Origin: Calliopum simillimum
Taxonomy: Eukaryota > Arthropoda > Insecta > Diptera > Lauxaniidae
Direction: 5' to 3'
Length of the DNA stretch: 64,000 bases
Assembly: GCA_951812925.1 (NCBI GenBank)
Contig: OX638370.1
Span: 40,055,948 to 40,119,947 of the forward strand
Each line of letters starts with the position of its first letter. Within the stretch, counting starts at the first letter, position 1. A program made the position numbers and the translations under genes. Positions 12,396-25,000 of this stretch are shown here, piece after piece. Under the pieces are notes generated by a model. The model did no database searches. It saw only the letters and a list, made by a program, of their open reading frames with translations, and had not been told where the DNA came from.

Positions 12396-13501
12396 TTTAT
12401 ACCCTACACCCAGGGTATATTCACTTTGTCCTTCCGTTTGTAACGCAGAGAAGGAGGCGTGGCAGGTATAGAAAAGTATATATATTCTTGATCAGCGTCA
12501 CCTCCTGAGTCGATATAGCCATGTCCGTCTGTCTGGCTGGCTGGCTGGCTGGGTGGCTGGCTGGCTGGCTGGCTGGCTGGCTGTGTGTTGAAATACACTT
12601 TTTGGGAAAACTGAGCAAGATAATTCAATGAAATTTGGTACACTGCCTCCGTCGTCAAAGCTAGCTCGGGGGATTGAAAATGAGCAAAATCGGTCAACGG
12701 ACACGCCTACCGCCCATACAAAAATTATATTCAAAATGCAATTTTAGAAGTATTTTTCACGAAAATGCAACCACAATACATATAAGTACTACGAATTGTA
12801 AGCGCAAGCTCTGATAAAAAACTGAGCGAATTCGGACAAGAGGGCTTGGCACCTCCCATATAAGCAAAAGCTTCAAAACGATATACTGAAAGCGTTTTTT
12901 GAGATATTCGAACCAACTTTGACTCAGACACTAAGAGTCATAAATGAAAGCTCTCAGCAAAAATTGGTTGAAATCGTACAAGGGGGCATGGCACCTCCCA
13001 TATAAGCAAAAATTTCAAAATGATATACTGAAAAAGTTTTTTGAGAAAATCCAGCTAAATTTCACTCTGACACTAAAAACTATGAATGCAAGCTCTGAAA
13101 AAAAACTGGGTGTACTCGCACAAGAGGGCGTGGCACCTCCCATATAAGCAAAAGCTTCAAAACGCTTTACTGAAAGCGTTTTTTGAGATATTCGAACCAA
13201 ATTTGATTCAGACACTAAAAATTATAAATGAAAGCTCTCAGCAAAAATTGGGTGAAATCAGACAAGGGGCGTGGCACCTCCCATATAAGCAAAAGATTCA
13301 AAATGCTATACTGAAAGAGTTTTTTGAGATAATCCAACAAAATTTCACTCTGACACTAAAAACTATAAATGCAAGCTCTGAACAAAAACTGGGTGTACTC
13401 GGACAAGAGGGAGTGGCACCTCCCATATAAGCAAAATTTTCAAAATACTGCAGTGTAGGGTATTTATTTTTTGGCCAGGCCAAAATTTACACCCTTACTA
13501 G
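12396..13501 (+). mobile_element. Helentron/DINE-like element, inner copy B
   Basis: Complete element: a 5' inverted motif at about 12400-12420, a (GGCT)n microsatellite at 12532-12582, five tandem units of about 141 bp, and a 3' hairpin TTGGCCAGGCCAA followed by CTAG ending at 13501. The GTGGCACCTCCCATATAAGC core of the units starts near 12848, 12990, 13131, 13271 and 13413. It is inserted within copy B'. Short open frames across the microsatellite and repeats are by-products of the repeat period. Confidence 0.6.
12848..13440. repeat. ~141-bp tandem repeats inside the DINE-like element
   Basis: Five units with spacings of about 142, 141, 140 and 142 bp, each carrying the core GTGGCACCTCCCATATAAGC. 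The period is close to a nucleosome core length plus linker. Homologous units occur in copies A and C. Confidence 0.8.
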
Positions 13502-13689
13502 TTTAAGATATTCAAGCCAAATTTTGTACAGATACTTAGAGTAGTTAGCGTAAGATCTGAAAAAAAACTTAACAGAATTTAGTCAAGAAGGCGTGGCACT
13601 TCCCGTACAAGTAAAATTTTCAAAGTACTGCAGTCTAGGGTATTTAATTTTTGGCCAGGTCAAAGATAACACCCTTACTAGTTTTATTT

Positions 13690-16270
13690 GACGTCGTCAT
13701 TTTTGTGGACTCAATCTTTTAGGAAAAAAGTTGTTCCACATTATGTTTGAAATACACTGTTGTTGTTATAAATTAGTAAATTTGGAAGACAGGCTCTTCT
13801 TAAATAATTCGGTTGCGAGGAATTCAGTGTTGATATTTTTTTTGCTTGTTGTTTGCTTCGATCGTGACCCCATCCGAAAGTTTTGAAATTAAATTTCTCT
13901 GAAAAGGTTTGCCTTTTTTGCCACACTTTTGTAATTTGATTTGATTAAATATTTTAAATTCCGGTATAAATTTTTGGTAAAAAATGGGGCTTGTGGCAAT
14001 CATACGTACAGCTGTCCAATTTCATTTTTTTTACACCCCTGGGGTACTTAAATGCTAAAATTGATACAGTAACTAACAAAAAGCCAATTTAAGATGAACA
14101 AGCATTACGTTTTTTGAGACCAAGAAGCTGTTATAACATCAAGACCAAGACTGCTATGCTCTTTCTTTCAATTCGAAATTTGGCATCGGAAAAACCCAAC
14201 TGCTTTGCAAAAATAAGGTTTGAAAATTTCGAAAACTCAACAATATTTAGAAATTTTATTCCAGACCAAGACCAAGACTCATTATCAATACCAAGATTAA
14301 GACTCAATGTCCAAGACCAAGACTGCTTAGTCTTATTTGAAAGTTTACCTTGATAGTATCTACTTAGTAAACAAACAAAATTTTTTTCTTACCATTCTAA
14401 AAATAGTCAGAGCATAACAAGTGATGTCCGATGTTTTAAAATTATACATCTTTGTAAATGACTTTATTAGGCCCAGTGCTTGGATATATGTATATTTAAA
14501 TTTTACCCAATTTTACCTAATTATGGCCAAACTAAGCCCTTTGTAACGATATATAGTTTTGAAACATCGGACACAACCTGCCGAAGAAATGGAAAAAATA
14601 CAATTTGTTGTTTTCTAGATAGGGGGTGGTTTTTTTTTTTGATTATTTTTTCATCGACCCGGCCTAATGCCCAGGACTGAAAAAATATTTTCTCCGTTTT
14701 ATGGAGGCATGGTTTCAGCAATTACGCTGAAAATTTGAGATTTTTTTATGTAATTTTCAGCATTACTGTTGATTTCTGAAAAAACGCGAACCAACTTCGC
14801 TATTCTGGCACCATATTCGGATTCAGCGACCCCGAAAACATAGAGATCTGGTGGTCTGATCTTTCGTGCAGGGTACTTTTTTTTTTGTGGGCCTGTGTTA
14901 TCAATTGTATCAAATATGGTTCAAATGTAATGCAAACTCGGTCAATTATATCAAAAATGGTCCAAATGTAATGCATAATCCGTCATTAGTACCAAAAGTG
15001 GTTCAACTGTGTATCGACTGTATCAGTGAAATTATAATGTTACTGACTACGTACAGTTTGTCGATTGTAAAGAAGAGCAAACTATAGTGTATCGGTCTAG
15101 TGACTTGCACTGCGTGGAGAGACCCAGGTTCAAATCTTCCACTCGGTGATTTTCAATTATAATTTTTAAATTTCTATTAATTTGTACACAATTTGTCTGA
15201 AGAGTCTTCGGAGCAGAAAATGAAACATATGTCCAACATAGCCGAGGTACGAAATAATAAAAAAATTCATAAAAATAAATTCAACCACACCGAGATTCGA
15301 ATCCAGAACACATTGCTCAGAAATATTTAACAAACTCATTTTTGTCTAAAATTTGAATTTCAAAGTAAATTTGTTGAAATTTATAAATAAAATAAAAAAA
15401 AATTGGCCTATTTCTGGTCCGAATGTAATGTATAAGGAGACAATTGATCTTTTTATGGTCCGAATGTAGTGCATAAGGAGGCAATTGGTTACGCCTAATG
15501 ACAAACAATGTAAAACGTAAATAGAACTTTATATGTGATGGGACCAGAATTTGGACTAGTCGGTTTCTCCCAATTAAGTAATTTGCAAACTAGTTTTGGA
15601 ATAGTCCGTGGTCTTGCAGGGTACATCCCCGACAAGAAATTATTTCAGGAATACCGGATTAGGATCAGATCTGGATCAGGTATTCCTTAATACGGCCATC
15701 TGATCAGATCCTCAGCAGGATCTGATACCAAAAATATTAATACAGTCCAAGTGCGTTGTTTAAATCAGTATCGCAACAAATTTGCAGAACTAAATAAATA
15801 TTCCATATCAAAACGACCACAGAAAGTTTTCTCAAACACATTTTAGTTGGTTATCATGTTTATATCATAACAAATGCTACAAAATGTTTTAGGAAAGCGT
15901 TTTGTGGCAGGACGAAATTAAAATTAATTTATATGGATATGATCCGATCCTCAATAATAAATAAATTACTTTTTTGATGAGAACCTGAAATATTCTGATC
16001 CGTTCCTGAAAACTTTATGGGATACGGATCAGGTCCGTTTCATATAAGGTGTGTCGTTCCTGATAATTCTTCAGGCAAGCCTCATCCGAATCAGATCTCA
16101 ACCTAAACTTTTTTCTAGTCGGGTCCATACGGAAAAAAAATACTTATCTTAGTATGTTCTTATATATAAAGCAAAACACGCCAAGTGTACCAGCTGAAAA
16201 TTGTTTTTTCTCTGATTTCGTTCAAATTTGACAATACCTATGGTAGTTACTGTGAGCAAGAACAACTAGT
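13690..16270. other. Non-coding stretch
   Basis: No gene supported. Local curiosities are a run of AAGACCAAGACCAAGACT-like repeats at 14110-14335, and a region at 15615-16130 rich in GATCAGATC/GGATCAGG words whose two ends loosely resemble inverted repeats (GACAAGAAA against GACTAGAAA). The latter could be a decayed TIR element, at low confidence. Confidence 0.45.
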
Positions 16271-16273
16271 CAT

Positions 16274-17228
16274 ATTTATACCCTACACCCAGGGTATATT
16301 CACTTTGTCCTTCTGTTTGTAACGCAGAGAAGGAGGCGTGGCAGGTATGGAAAAGTATATATATTCTTGATCAGCGTCACCACCTGAGTCGATATAGCCA
16401 TGTCCGTCTGTCTGGCTGGCTGGCTGGCTGGGTGTGTGTGGAAATACATTTTTTGGGAAAACTAAGCAAGGTAATTCAATGAAATTTGGTGCACAGCCTC
16501 CGTCGTAAAAGTTAACTCGGGGGATTGAAAATGAGTAAAATCGGTAAACGGACACGCCTACCGCCCATACAAAAAATATATTCAAAATGAAATAATAAGA
16601 GCATTATTTGCAATAACAGAAGCAAAATACACATAAATACTAATGAAAGTAAGTATAAGCTCTGAGCAACAACTAGGAGAATTCGAACCAGAGGGCGTGG
16701 CACCTCCCATATAAACAAAAGTTTCAAAATGTTATACGGAAAGTGGTTTTTGAGATAACCCAATTAAATTACACTCAAACACTCGGATCTATAAATGCAA
16801 GCTATACACAAGATCTAGGTAAACTCGGACAAGAGGGCGTGGCACCTCCCATATAAGCAAGTGTCAAAATTATATAATGAAAGTGTTTTTGAGATAATCC
16901 AACCAAATTTCACTCAAACACGAAGAACATTAATTGTAAACTCTGAGCTTAAAGTAGGCGAAGTAGGATTAGAGGGCGTGGCACCTCCCATATAAGCGAA
17001 AGTTTCAAAATGCTAACTGAAAGATTTTTTTAAGAAAACCTAACCGAATTTTACTCAAACACTCAGAATAGTAAATGCAAGCTCTACGCAAAATCATGGT
17101 AAGCTCGGAGGAGAGGGCGTGGCACTTCCCCTATAAGCAATTTGTTCTTATAATCTCCTAATAATATACTTGAAATGCAGTGTAGGGTATTTAGTTTTTG
17201 GCCAGGCCAAAGATACCACCCTTACTAG
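16274..17228 (+). mobile_element. Helentron/DINE-like element, copy C
   Basis: Same order as copy B: 5' inverted motif (16279-16300), short (GGCT)n tract near 16412-16428, four ~140-bp units with the GTGGCACCTCCCATATAA core (about 16697, 16846, 16980, 17118), and a 3' hairpin TTGGCCAGGCCAA followed by CTAG at 17228. No coding capacity. Confidence 0.6.
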
Positions 17229-17379
17229 TTTTATATGGATTTTTTCAATCAAAACACCAACCCAAGTATTTTTGGAGATAAGATGTCGAATCTGACACTC
17301 ATTTTTTTCCAAGGCGACATCTAGTGGCAGTTTAAGGAAATAAATTCGCCTTTTTTTTTAATTTTACAGAACAATATAC

Positions 17380-18010
17380 CAAAAATCCATGTAAAAATAT
17401 GAATCATTTGTTATAAATCGATCATTTGACCGATATAATTTTTTGAAATAAACATCATCAATTCAACACTATCAAGTAAACTTTCCGTGAAAACAGAACC
17501 CAATTTTATGGATTACTGACAGAATACCAGACAATTAATATTATGATATTACTTTTATCTCTGCAAGAATTTTGAAAATTTAGCATAAAAGTACATATAT
17601 ATTAAACGCTAACTAAAGTTGAACGTAGAGGTACGGTTCTTTGGCAGATATGCATAGAATTGAATGAACTTTCGGCCAAGGTTGACGTTGTTTGAAAAAA
17701 TTCATCTAAAAATATGAATCGTTTATTTTGAAAGTGGGTTATAATAATCGGCTATTCGATCGACATCACTTTTTCAAATACAAACTATCAATTCCACACA
17801 CCATCAAGTAAACTTTTCGTGTAAACAGAACCTAATTTTATTGATTATTGGCAGAATATCAGCCAAATCATATTATGACATTACTTTTGTCTCTATAAGA
17901 ATTTTTAAAATTTAGTATGAAAATAAAAAAAATATTAAATGCAGAGTAAAATTTTCGATCGAAAATGCACCGAACTAAAATTGAACGCAGAGGTATGGTT
18001 CCTTGGGCAA
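17380..18010. repeat. Diverged ~310-bp tandem repeat, two copies
   Basis: The segments 17390-17690 and 17700-18010 align with scattered changes. Shared words include AAAATATGAATC, ATCAAGTAAACTTT and GAACGTAGAGGTACGGTT / GAACGCAGAGGTATGGTT. The inner part also matches the interior of the small element at 3893-4050. It is probably an old palindromic-element fragment that was duplicated. Confidence 0.6.
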
Positions 18011-18372
18011 ATATTCATAGAATTGAATTAGCTTTCACATAGGGGGTAGCCGAGGTTAGTTTCTAAATCGGCCCACCCTAATGCATATACTACACATAAG
18101 TACATAGTTCCACGAGCAAAATGTCTATTATTCTTTGCTTCAATAAAATCCAAACTAAAATGGCAAATTGACATGATTGTTTTTATTTTTTTAGTTTGGA
18201 TTGAGTATTTGATAAAAAAGAAAACTAAAATGAATGTCAAAGGTCAATGAGACGTAACCAAATAGTTAAGACACATAATGATATTGGCGAAGAAACACTT
18301 TGAACTTATATTTTGCAATCGCACTTCCCCTACGCACTTGGCTCCATTTGACCAATAATAGACATAACTTAC

Positions 18373-18501
18373 CCAACACAGTGCGCGTATGACAACTTGT
18401 GGTTTCATGGCAAATGTCAATGGATCAAAGGCACCACCAGCCTTGCCACCACCATAAGCGCCACCAGCGTTCATATTTAGTATTTGATTTAAAATATCCA
18501 T
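18373..18501 (-). CDS. Syngr: Synaptogyrin, first coding exon (partial gene)
   Basis: Synaptogyrins are four-pass MARVEL-domain proteins of synaptic and other small secretory vesicles. The minus-strand exon encodes 43 residues. The GGAYGGGKAGGAFDP block is the diagnostic synaptogyrin N-terminus. FAMKPQVVIRALCW follows, which leads into the first membrane segment. The exon stops at a good donor, TGG|GTAAGT (phase 0, donor at 18371-18372), so the rest of the protein lies at lower coordinates. I found no further exon before the left edge, so the gene is cut by the window. The start at 18501 (MDILNQ) is the nearest plausible one. The frame stays open upstream to a Met at 18600, and a second Met lies nine codons downstream, so the exact start is uncertain. 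Confidence 0.85.
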
Positions 18502-19370
18502 ATTTGCTGTTGTTGTTGTTTTGATGCTGCTGTTGTTGTTGTGTAGAATTTGTTGTAATAAATTTAGAAGGTTTTTTAGAGGACCTTCCTTGTTGGGCAA
18601 AAAAAAACCAAAACAAAAACTAAATTTGTTTTTTCAGGTTTTTGTAGATTTGCGCTTAGGGTTTAAGTTTTTTATATTTTATTTTAATTTGTAAAAATCA
18701 CTTATTTTGTAAAAAGACACGAAATTATGCTCTGAAAATTCAAATAGAAAAAATCAAAAAAAAAAAAATCATTACAAAATCACTTGAACACTTTGTGGGG
18801 TGGGGGTTAAAGGGGGTTAAGTGGAAAAACAAATAAAAGTCTCACTGTTTTTCCCACTAAGCTGTTAAATTTGTTATTGAAGTTTTAAAGTTCGTAAGCT
18901 TTTCCAGCAACAAAACACAAATTCTGCTTATGAATATTTAATTTACGTTTATTTTTAACATTGAATTTTCTTCTTTTATTCTTTTTTTTTATTTTTTCAA
19001 TGCCTCAAGACACTTTCCTTTTGCTTGTGTGTGTATACTACGTCGACGTTGTCGTCGTTGCCGTTTTATTCGTTTGGTAAAAAGCGTATTAAATTCGCGA
19101 CTCACGCGCGCGTCTCGTAACAAATCACAACTCAAACTGATGGTATTCCGAAAGCTTTTTCCAATAACTTTATAGTGGATTTGTAAAATGCTGCACAGCA
19201 GCGTTTGAGGGTGGTTTTGGGTGTAAAATGTCATGTCATGCCAAACGATATCAGTCAGTCAGGCAGCCACCACCTTCGAAAAACCCACCCACAATAGTAA
19301 CCTTCACGGTAAGAGTAAAGAGAATATAAACGTTTGAGCGAGCTTTCTCCGCCTTAACTTATTCGAGAAA
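18502..19370 (-). other. Probable 5' UTR and promoter region of Synaptogyrin
   Basis: Upstream of the Synaptogyrin start lie CAA/CAG-rich DNA (18505-18545, minus strand), several A/T homopolymers and no other gene. A transcription start could not be located from sequence alone. Confidence 0.4.
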
Positions 19371-19689
19371 TTTTATTGAAGTTTCAGAAAGAATATACCT
19401 TTTTCGTATCCTTTTGACAGGATCTTCTTTAATTGTTTAGGCTCCGAAAAAGTCTCAGATTGTCGAACATTTGAATTCATATTACATTGTGCAACATATT
19501 TTTGAGGTCCTCGGATGCAAACAACTTTTTGAATGAAGTTCCCCTCAGGACATATAGGATTAAAAGTGATTTTCTGACTTGTTTTACAAAAAAAAAAGTC
19601 TTGGGTCACCCTAGCGTTTTAGAAAAACAACTTTTAGCCAATTGCATGAGCTTTCTAAGAGTGTATTGGGTTTACAGACTTCAAAAAAT

Positions 19690-20150
19690 GATTTTGCAAA
19701 GTTCTGGACCTTTAAAGTTGGTATTTACAATTACTTTTTCATATTTTTTGACTTCGGCGGCCATTTAAGTATGAAAAAGATCCTATTGACATACTTCTTT
19801 ATAATTTTTATTTTTGGAATCCTCGTGAAATTTACTTTAATTCGATAGTATTTACATTTGTGACACCAATTTTTTTAATTTGAGGTCAGAAAAAAATACT
19901 TTTCAAAAACAATCTGTGTGGGGGCTCCGTGCTCATCATGTCAAATGTTACATAAAAGTATTTTTTCTCTCCTTAAATCAAAAAATTGGTATGACAAATA
20001 TACTATCGAATTAAAAGAAATTTAAGAACGATTCCAAAAAAAGTTATAAAAGAGTATGTTAATAGGACCTTTTTCGTACCAAAATGGCCGCCGAAGTAGG
20101 AAAAAAATTTTAAATTTCAACTTTAAAGGTTCTATAACTAAAACTTTATT
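19690..20150. repeat. Fold-back inverted repeat (~200-bp arms)
   Basis: The left arm, about 19700-19925 (with TTCGGCGGCCATTT, GGTATTTACA and TTAATTCGATAGTAT), is the imperfect reverse complement of the right arm at about 19960-20150. The loop is about 35 bp. No coding content. Probably a palindromic MITE. Confidence 0.65.
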
Positions 20151-20859
20151 GAAGATAGGGAGACAAAATCCAGAACACTTTACGAAATATAAACGTAGTA
20201 AAAGTACATTTTCTTTGAGAAAGCAAGTTTAAACACAAGTATGTGTTAAAATATATACATACATAGTTCTATAAAATCCGACCTGAAGATAGAGATCTGA
20301 TAGTAATATCATGTACTTTGAGAGAAACAGCATTCAAAAAGTTATTAACATTTTGCATGCTGCACTACCTACACTCCTCTAAAGAGTTTAAGATTTCTAC
20401 ATAAGTTTTCCAGTTATTTCTGCTAAGTGCTATTTAGCGTAGATAGTTGCCACATGACGATTCCATGTCATTGCCGCTTACTAATATCTTTAGCAGTATT
20501 ATTACCAATATGGAAGATTCCATAACTTTCTACTTCAGGTTTTCCTCTGCAGGTTAAACCTTTTCACTTTATAGTGATATCATTGTACAAGAATTTTGCC
20601 GCTTTTGAAAACACCCAGGAGTTATGAAACGTGTTTTTATTGTATTTTGGTCTCCTTATGCGTATATGCTATCCATTTCCTAGCGTCAGGTCAGGTTTTC
20701 TGTAAAACCAACTTAGAAGTTATCTTCTCTTCTTAAACAAGCTAAAATTGTATATTTGTTTGTTTGTACTTATTTCTGTACCAAAAAATTTTCTGTAAAA
20801 ACGTCTTTCACGGCGTGCCTAGTTGGGCCATTTTTCCATATAAAAAAAAAAAATTTTAA

Positions 20860-21285
20860 CTACAATAAACAAAAATCGAAATAATCACATTCGATGTTTT
20901 TTGCAATGCTGAACACGAATCCGACCTCAGAATTGCTCTATCGTGTATAGTTTTTGAGATATTCTAACCTAAAAGCCAAAAAAAAATTTGTTTTTGCCAT
21001 TTTTGAAGCTATATAACTATTTAACATATCATGTATGGTCTGGTTAAGTTACTTAAAAGCCCTAATCTTACTTAATTTATATTATGTTGATATCTTCATG
21101 TTTCTAAGAGATATCGTAGACCAAAATATTGGAAAAACGGGTTTTTTGCACTTTTTCGCCTTTTTAGGTTAGGATATCTCTGCGGAAAAATAAGATATCA
21201 ACATAATTTAAATTAAGTTTTAAAGACAAAGATTAGGACTTTAAAGAACTTTACTAGATTAAACGAAATTATAATTTCTTTCACA
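20860..21285. repeat. Imperfect inverted repeat
   Basis: The segment at about 21045-21095 (CTAATCTTACTTAATTTATATTATGTTGATATC) pairs with about 21200-21245. The region outside is AT-rich and resembles other palindromic repeats here. Confidence 0.5.
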
Positions 21286-21384
21286 TTTTAAACATGTTCA
21301 ACGAACCGACTACTACAGCCGTTTACACCGCGAGTAAAAATTGATAAAAAAAAAAATAGATTTTCAGTGATAAAATCCATGTAT

Positions 21385-21610
21385 ATTAGATATTCATCAT
21401 CTAATTCGATTTCGATCCGAACTTAAACGAATTGAGATTTTACTATTATATAGTTTGATATCCAGAATCGAAATCGAAAATTTTTGCAATCAAAATCGGC
21501 CAAAGCCATATCATCTAATTCGATTTTGATCGCAAAAATGTTCGATTTCGATCCTGGATATCAAAATATATGATCGCAAAATCTCGACTCGATTTAATTC
21601 GAATCGAAAT
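21385..21610. repeat. Inverted repeat rich in TTCGATTTCGAT
   Basis: Arms at about 21455-21500 and 21525-21575 are reverse complements (TTTGATATCCAG...AATCGAAATCGAAAA). No gene content. Confidence 0.55.
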
Positions 21611-21782
21611 CGAATAACATGATTAGGGTAGTTATAAGCAACATACACAACTATCTAGTCGTGTGTGTAAACCATCTTCCAAGGCATTAATTGGGTCTTA
21701 AGCTTAAAATGTTGAACTAAAAAAATTGGATAAACAGAAAAAAAAAATGCATAGTTAAAATTTGTATGCAAGAACAACAGCA

Positions 21783-21788
21783 TTTAAT
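21783..21788 (-). promoter_or_regulatory. Possible Echs1 polyadenylation signal (ATTAAA)
   Basis: The minus-strand hexamer ATTAAA lies about 205 bp downstream of the Echs1 stop codon. No AATAAA is closer, so this common variant is the best candidate. Confidence 0.35.
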
Positions 21789-21992
21789 AATTTTGTAACT
21801 TTTTTTCTTAATGCATATAAAACAGGGACTTTTACTTATTCTAATAAAAAACAAAAACGTTTAAATGCACTTAGCGTTACATAAATCAAAATAAGGATAA
21901 ATGCAATTCTGGTATATATGCTGCGCTAATAAACTACCAATGTGGCCTGCAAAAGACAATAATTTCATTTTTTAACAAATTTAAAAATCGAT

Positions 21993-22058
21993 TTAATTGT
22001 TGTTGAAGGTCGGTGCGCGCTTTTCAACAAAAGCAGTCATTCCTTCTTTACGATCCTC
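21993..22058 (-). CDS. Echs1: Echs1 exon 3 (C-terminus)
   Basis: Sixty-six bases after the acceptor TTTTTGTAG encode [16 protein letters not shown] followed by five residues and a TAA stop at 21993-21995. The EDRxEGMxAFxEKR pattern is the conserved ECHS1 C-terminus. Confidence 0.94.
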   Translation of the reverse strand, partial: EDRKEGMTAFVEKRAPTFNNN

Positions 22059-25000
22059 CTACAAAAAGAAAAAAGAAAGGAAAAATATTAAGAATTCTGC
22101 ATAGTAACAATTTCCAACAACACAACACTTACAGTCGAGAAAGTTGCATGGAAATGTCTCCTTTCGAATTTAAGACCTTCTTGCAGAGTTGTCTCATATG
22201 CGGTATTCACAGACTCCTTGCAGAGTTGTACAATCAAACCAGAGTGTGTGCCGATTTTTTCACCCAGTTTCACTGCCTCGCTAACTAGTTTATCAGCTGG
22301 GAAAATCTTGCTAACAAGACCCATTTTCTCAGCTTCTTCAGCGTTAATCATATTGCCAGTGAGACAAATTTCCATGGCCTTTGATTTTCCCACAACACGT
22401 GTCAAACGTTGGGTACCACCAGCACCGGGAATGGTGCCCAAGGCAATTTCTGGCTGACCAAATTTAGCTTTATCGCCAGCATAAATGATATCACACATCA
22501 TAGCCAATTCACAGCCACCGCCAAGAGCAAAACCATTGACAGCAGCAATAATGGGCTTTTGACAGCGTGCTACACGGGTCCAATCGGCTAAGAAATTGCC
22601 CATAATACACTTTGAATATGTATTGTTTTGCATTTCCTTAATATCAGCACCAGCAGCAAAAGCTTTTTCGCTACCAGTAATAATAATGGCAGCGATATTA
22701 TTGTCCGTTTCATAGCTATCTAAGGCAGTATTCACTTCCTTAATAAGTCCGTTGCAAAGTGCATTCAAAGCCTTTGGGCGGTTTAACGTAATTACAGCGA
22801 CATTTTTCTTAGCACCTGTGATTTCAGTTTTGATAAATTCCAAATCACTGACAGCTAAAGAAAGCAAAAAAACAAAAAAAAAAAACATTTGTAACAATTA
22901 TTACAATATTTGAAAGAGGCGAATTTGATCATATCTCATATGTACCTAAAAATTACTAAATTATGTGTCCAAAATTAACTGAGATCGCAAGAATGCGACT
23001 GGCAAATAACTGTTCATCTAAAGTTTAAACACGATCAAAAAGTTATCGATTTGAATTACAATAAATTTTTCAAAATATCGAAGGAATTCCTAGTTTCTTA
23101 ATATTAGGTTTAGTCTTTAAAATCTTGAGAAAATTGTCAATTTATCATTTTTGCAAGTTATAGTTTTATTATCAAGTATCTGGAGACCGATCCTTGCTCG
23201 GTATGTAATATAATCTGATAATTTCGATTCGATGATTTTTACTAACAGCTGTTTTATGTGATGCAAGTCGTGGCTACAAATTTTCAAAAATGGAAATTTT
23301 TGATTTCTGATTGTATAATAAGAACTATCAGGTCCCTATGCAAGGCCAGGTTAGTAATAAACCAAGGCGATACGTCTTAATGTTTTTGATTGAAAACGTT
23401 GTAAAATTTCCACATTTGAATTTTGCGCTGTACCCCAAATTTGTAATGCATAAGTCCAAACTGGTTTTATATAGTAATAACTTGTTGTTTAAACTAAGTT
23501 ATGATTTAAAACCTAGCAGCCAATACATCCTATTTAATTTCATATTCAAATAAAACCGTTTTGCTTTGATGTGTTCTTTCCATGTTAATCGTCTATCTTA
23601 ATGCAGTTCAAAATATTTAACTGAATTTTGCTTAGGAATTTCATTTCCATTTAGAAAAACATCAGAACAGTCCGCTCTTCACGTGAAGAAAGTTACATGG
23701 CTGACATATCCGTATTTATTTGTATTTTCCATTTCTGTAGCCAGTTTTGTATTTTATCAAGTTGAATTTGAATAAGATTCGAAGCATCAGATGGTGAGTG
23801 CATTGAAGCTAATAAGGCCGTCTCATCTTCATATATAACAACAGTAACATTTTCAGTTGTCGGCATATCAGAAGTAAATATTGTGTACAAAGTGCGACTA
23901 AGAACACTTCCTTGGGGCACTCCAGCATGTATGTCAAAAATATCAGAATGTTCTTGATTAATATTCACACAAAAACATCTTTCACTTAAATAAGATTCGA
24001 GCACTAAGTTAAAAGGAGCTGGAAGTAAAGACTTCAATTTGAACAATAAGCCATGGTGCCATCCTCTATCGAACGTTTGTTTAACATCCAGAAACACCGC
24101 TGAACAATCCATTTTGTTTTCCAAAGAATCAGTTATGACATTGATGATGCGATGACATTTTTCAGGTGTATCATGTTGAATACGAAACCCAAATTGAAAG
24201 TCTGGAACAATGTTACACCTTTCAAGAACTGGTTTCATTCTCCCTCGAAATATCCGTTCGAAAATTTTAGATAACGTAGTTAGCAAACTTATTGGTCGGT
24301 ATGACGTTAAATTATTTTCCAGCTTCTTTGGTTTAATGATAATTTCAGCGCATTTCCATTATGTTGGGAAATGGCCTTATCTTAGTATTAAATTAAATAG
24401 AAGTATTAAAAATATAACAATTTTTTTTAACTATTTTTGTATCTATTTTGTCGAAGCCAGGAGATTTTCCATTTCCAAGTTTTGCTATTTCAATTTTCAC
24501 TTCAGAAGGATTAATTGGTAAGTCCATTTGACAAGGAGAGTCTAAAAATTTATTTACTATTAAAAAACTTGAATTGTTTTTTACAGGTGAGTCGAAAATG
24601 CATCTGCCTTACTTTTAGATGATCTACACCAAGTATTATAAGCATTTTTACTATGAATATTTCTTTTAACAGGACGATTCAAATATTTTATTGCGTTCCA
24701 AAGACAATATTCACCGTTTCTTGAAACATCCAAATTCCTTATATATTTTGAAGTTTCTGCAATCTTTAATTCATATAAACGATTCTTAAGGTTATAAGTC
24801 GCTTGATTCAAAACACGTTTATCTAAGGGGTTTCTACCGATTTGTCAAAATGCCCATCGATTTTGCGAAAGTGTTAAGTTTATGCAAAACACCAATTTCC
24901 ATCCCAAAGCCAATATGCCGGGGAATGTGTCCGCTTGCCTTTAATATTTTTATTTAAATTTTCGTGTATGTATCTTCCTGAAATTATTATTTATTCGGAT

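Larger units (their letters stand above)
12047..13681 (+). mobile_element. Helentron/DINE-like element, outer copy B'
   Basis: The 5' part (12047-12395) begins with the same ATACCCTACAC...GGGTAT inverted motif as the other copies. The 3' part (13502-13681) has its own hairpin (TTGGCCAGGTCAA) and CTAG end. A complete second element (12396-13501) interrupts it. The 5' block has diverged more than that of the inner copy, consistent with greater age. Confidence 0.55.

Noticed and set aside
12404..12697. Frames encoding Gln-Pro-Ala-Ser repeats (also at 7842-8036 and 16283-16585)
   Set aside because: They read through the GGCT/CAGC microsatellite of DINE-like elements and occur identically in several copies without conserved starts.
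15610..16135. GATC-rich region with loosely inverted ends
   Set aside because: End similarity is weak and no target duplication was seen, so it is noted only inside the gap description.
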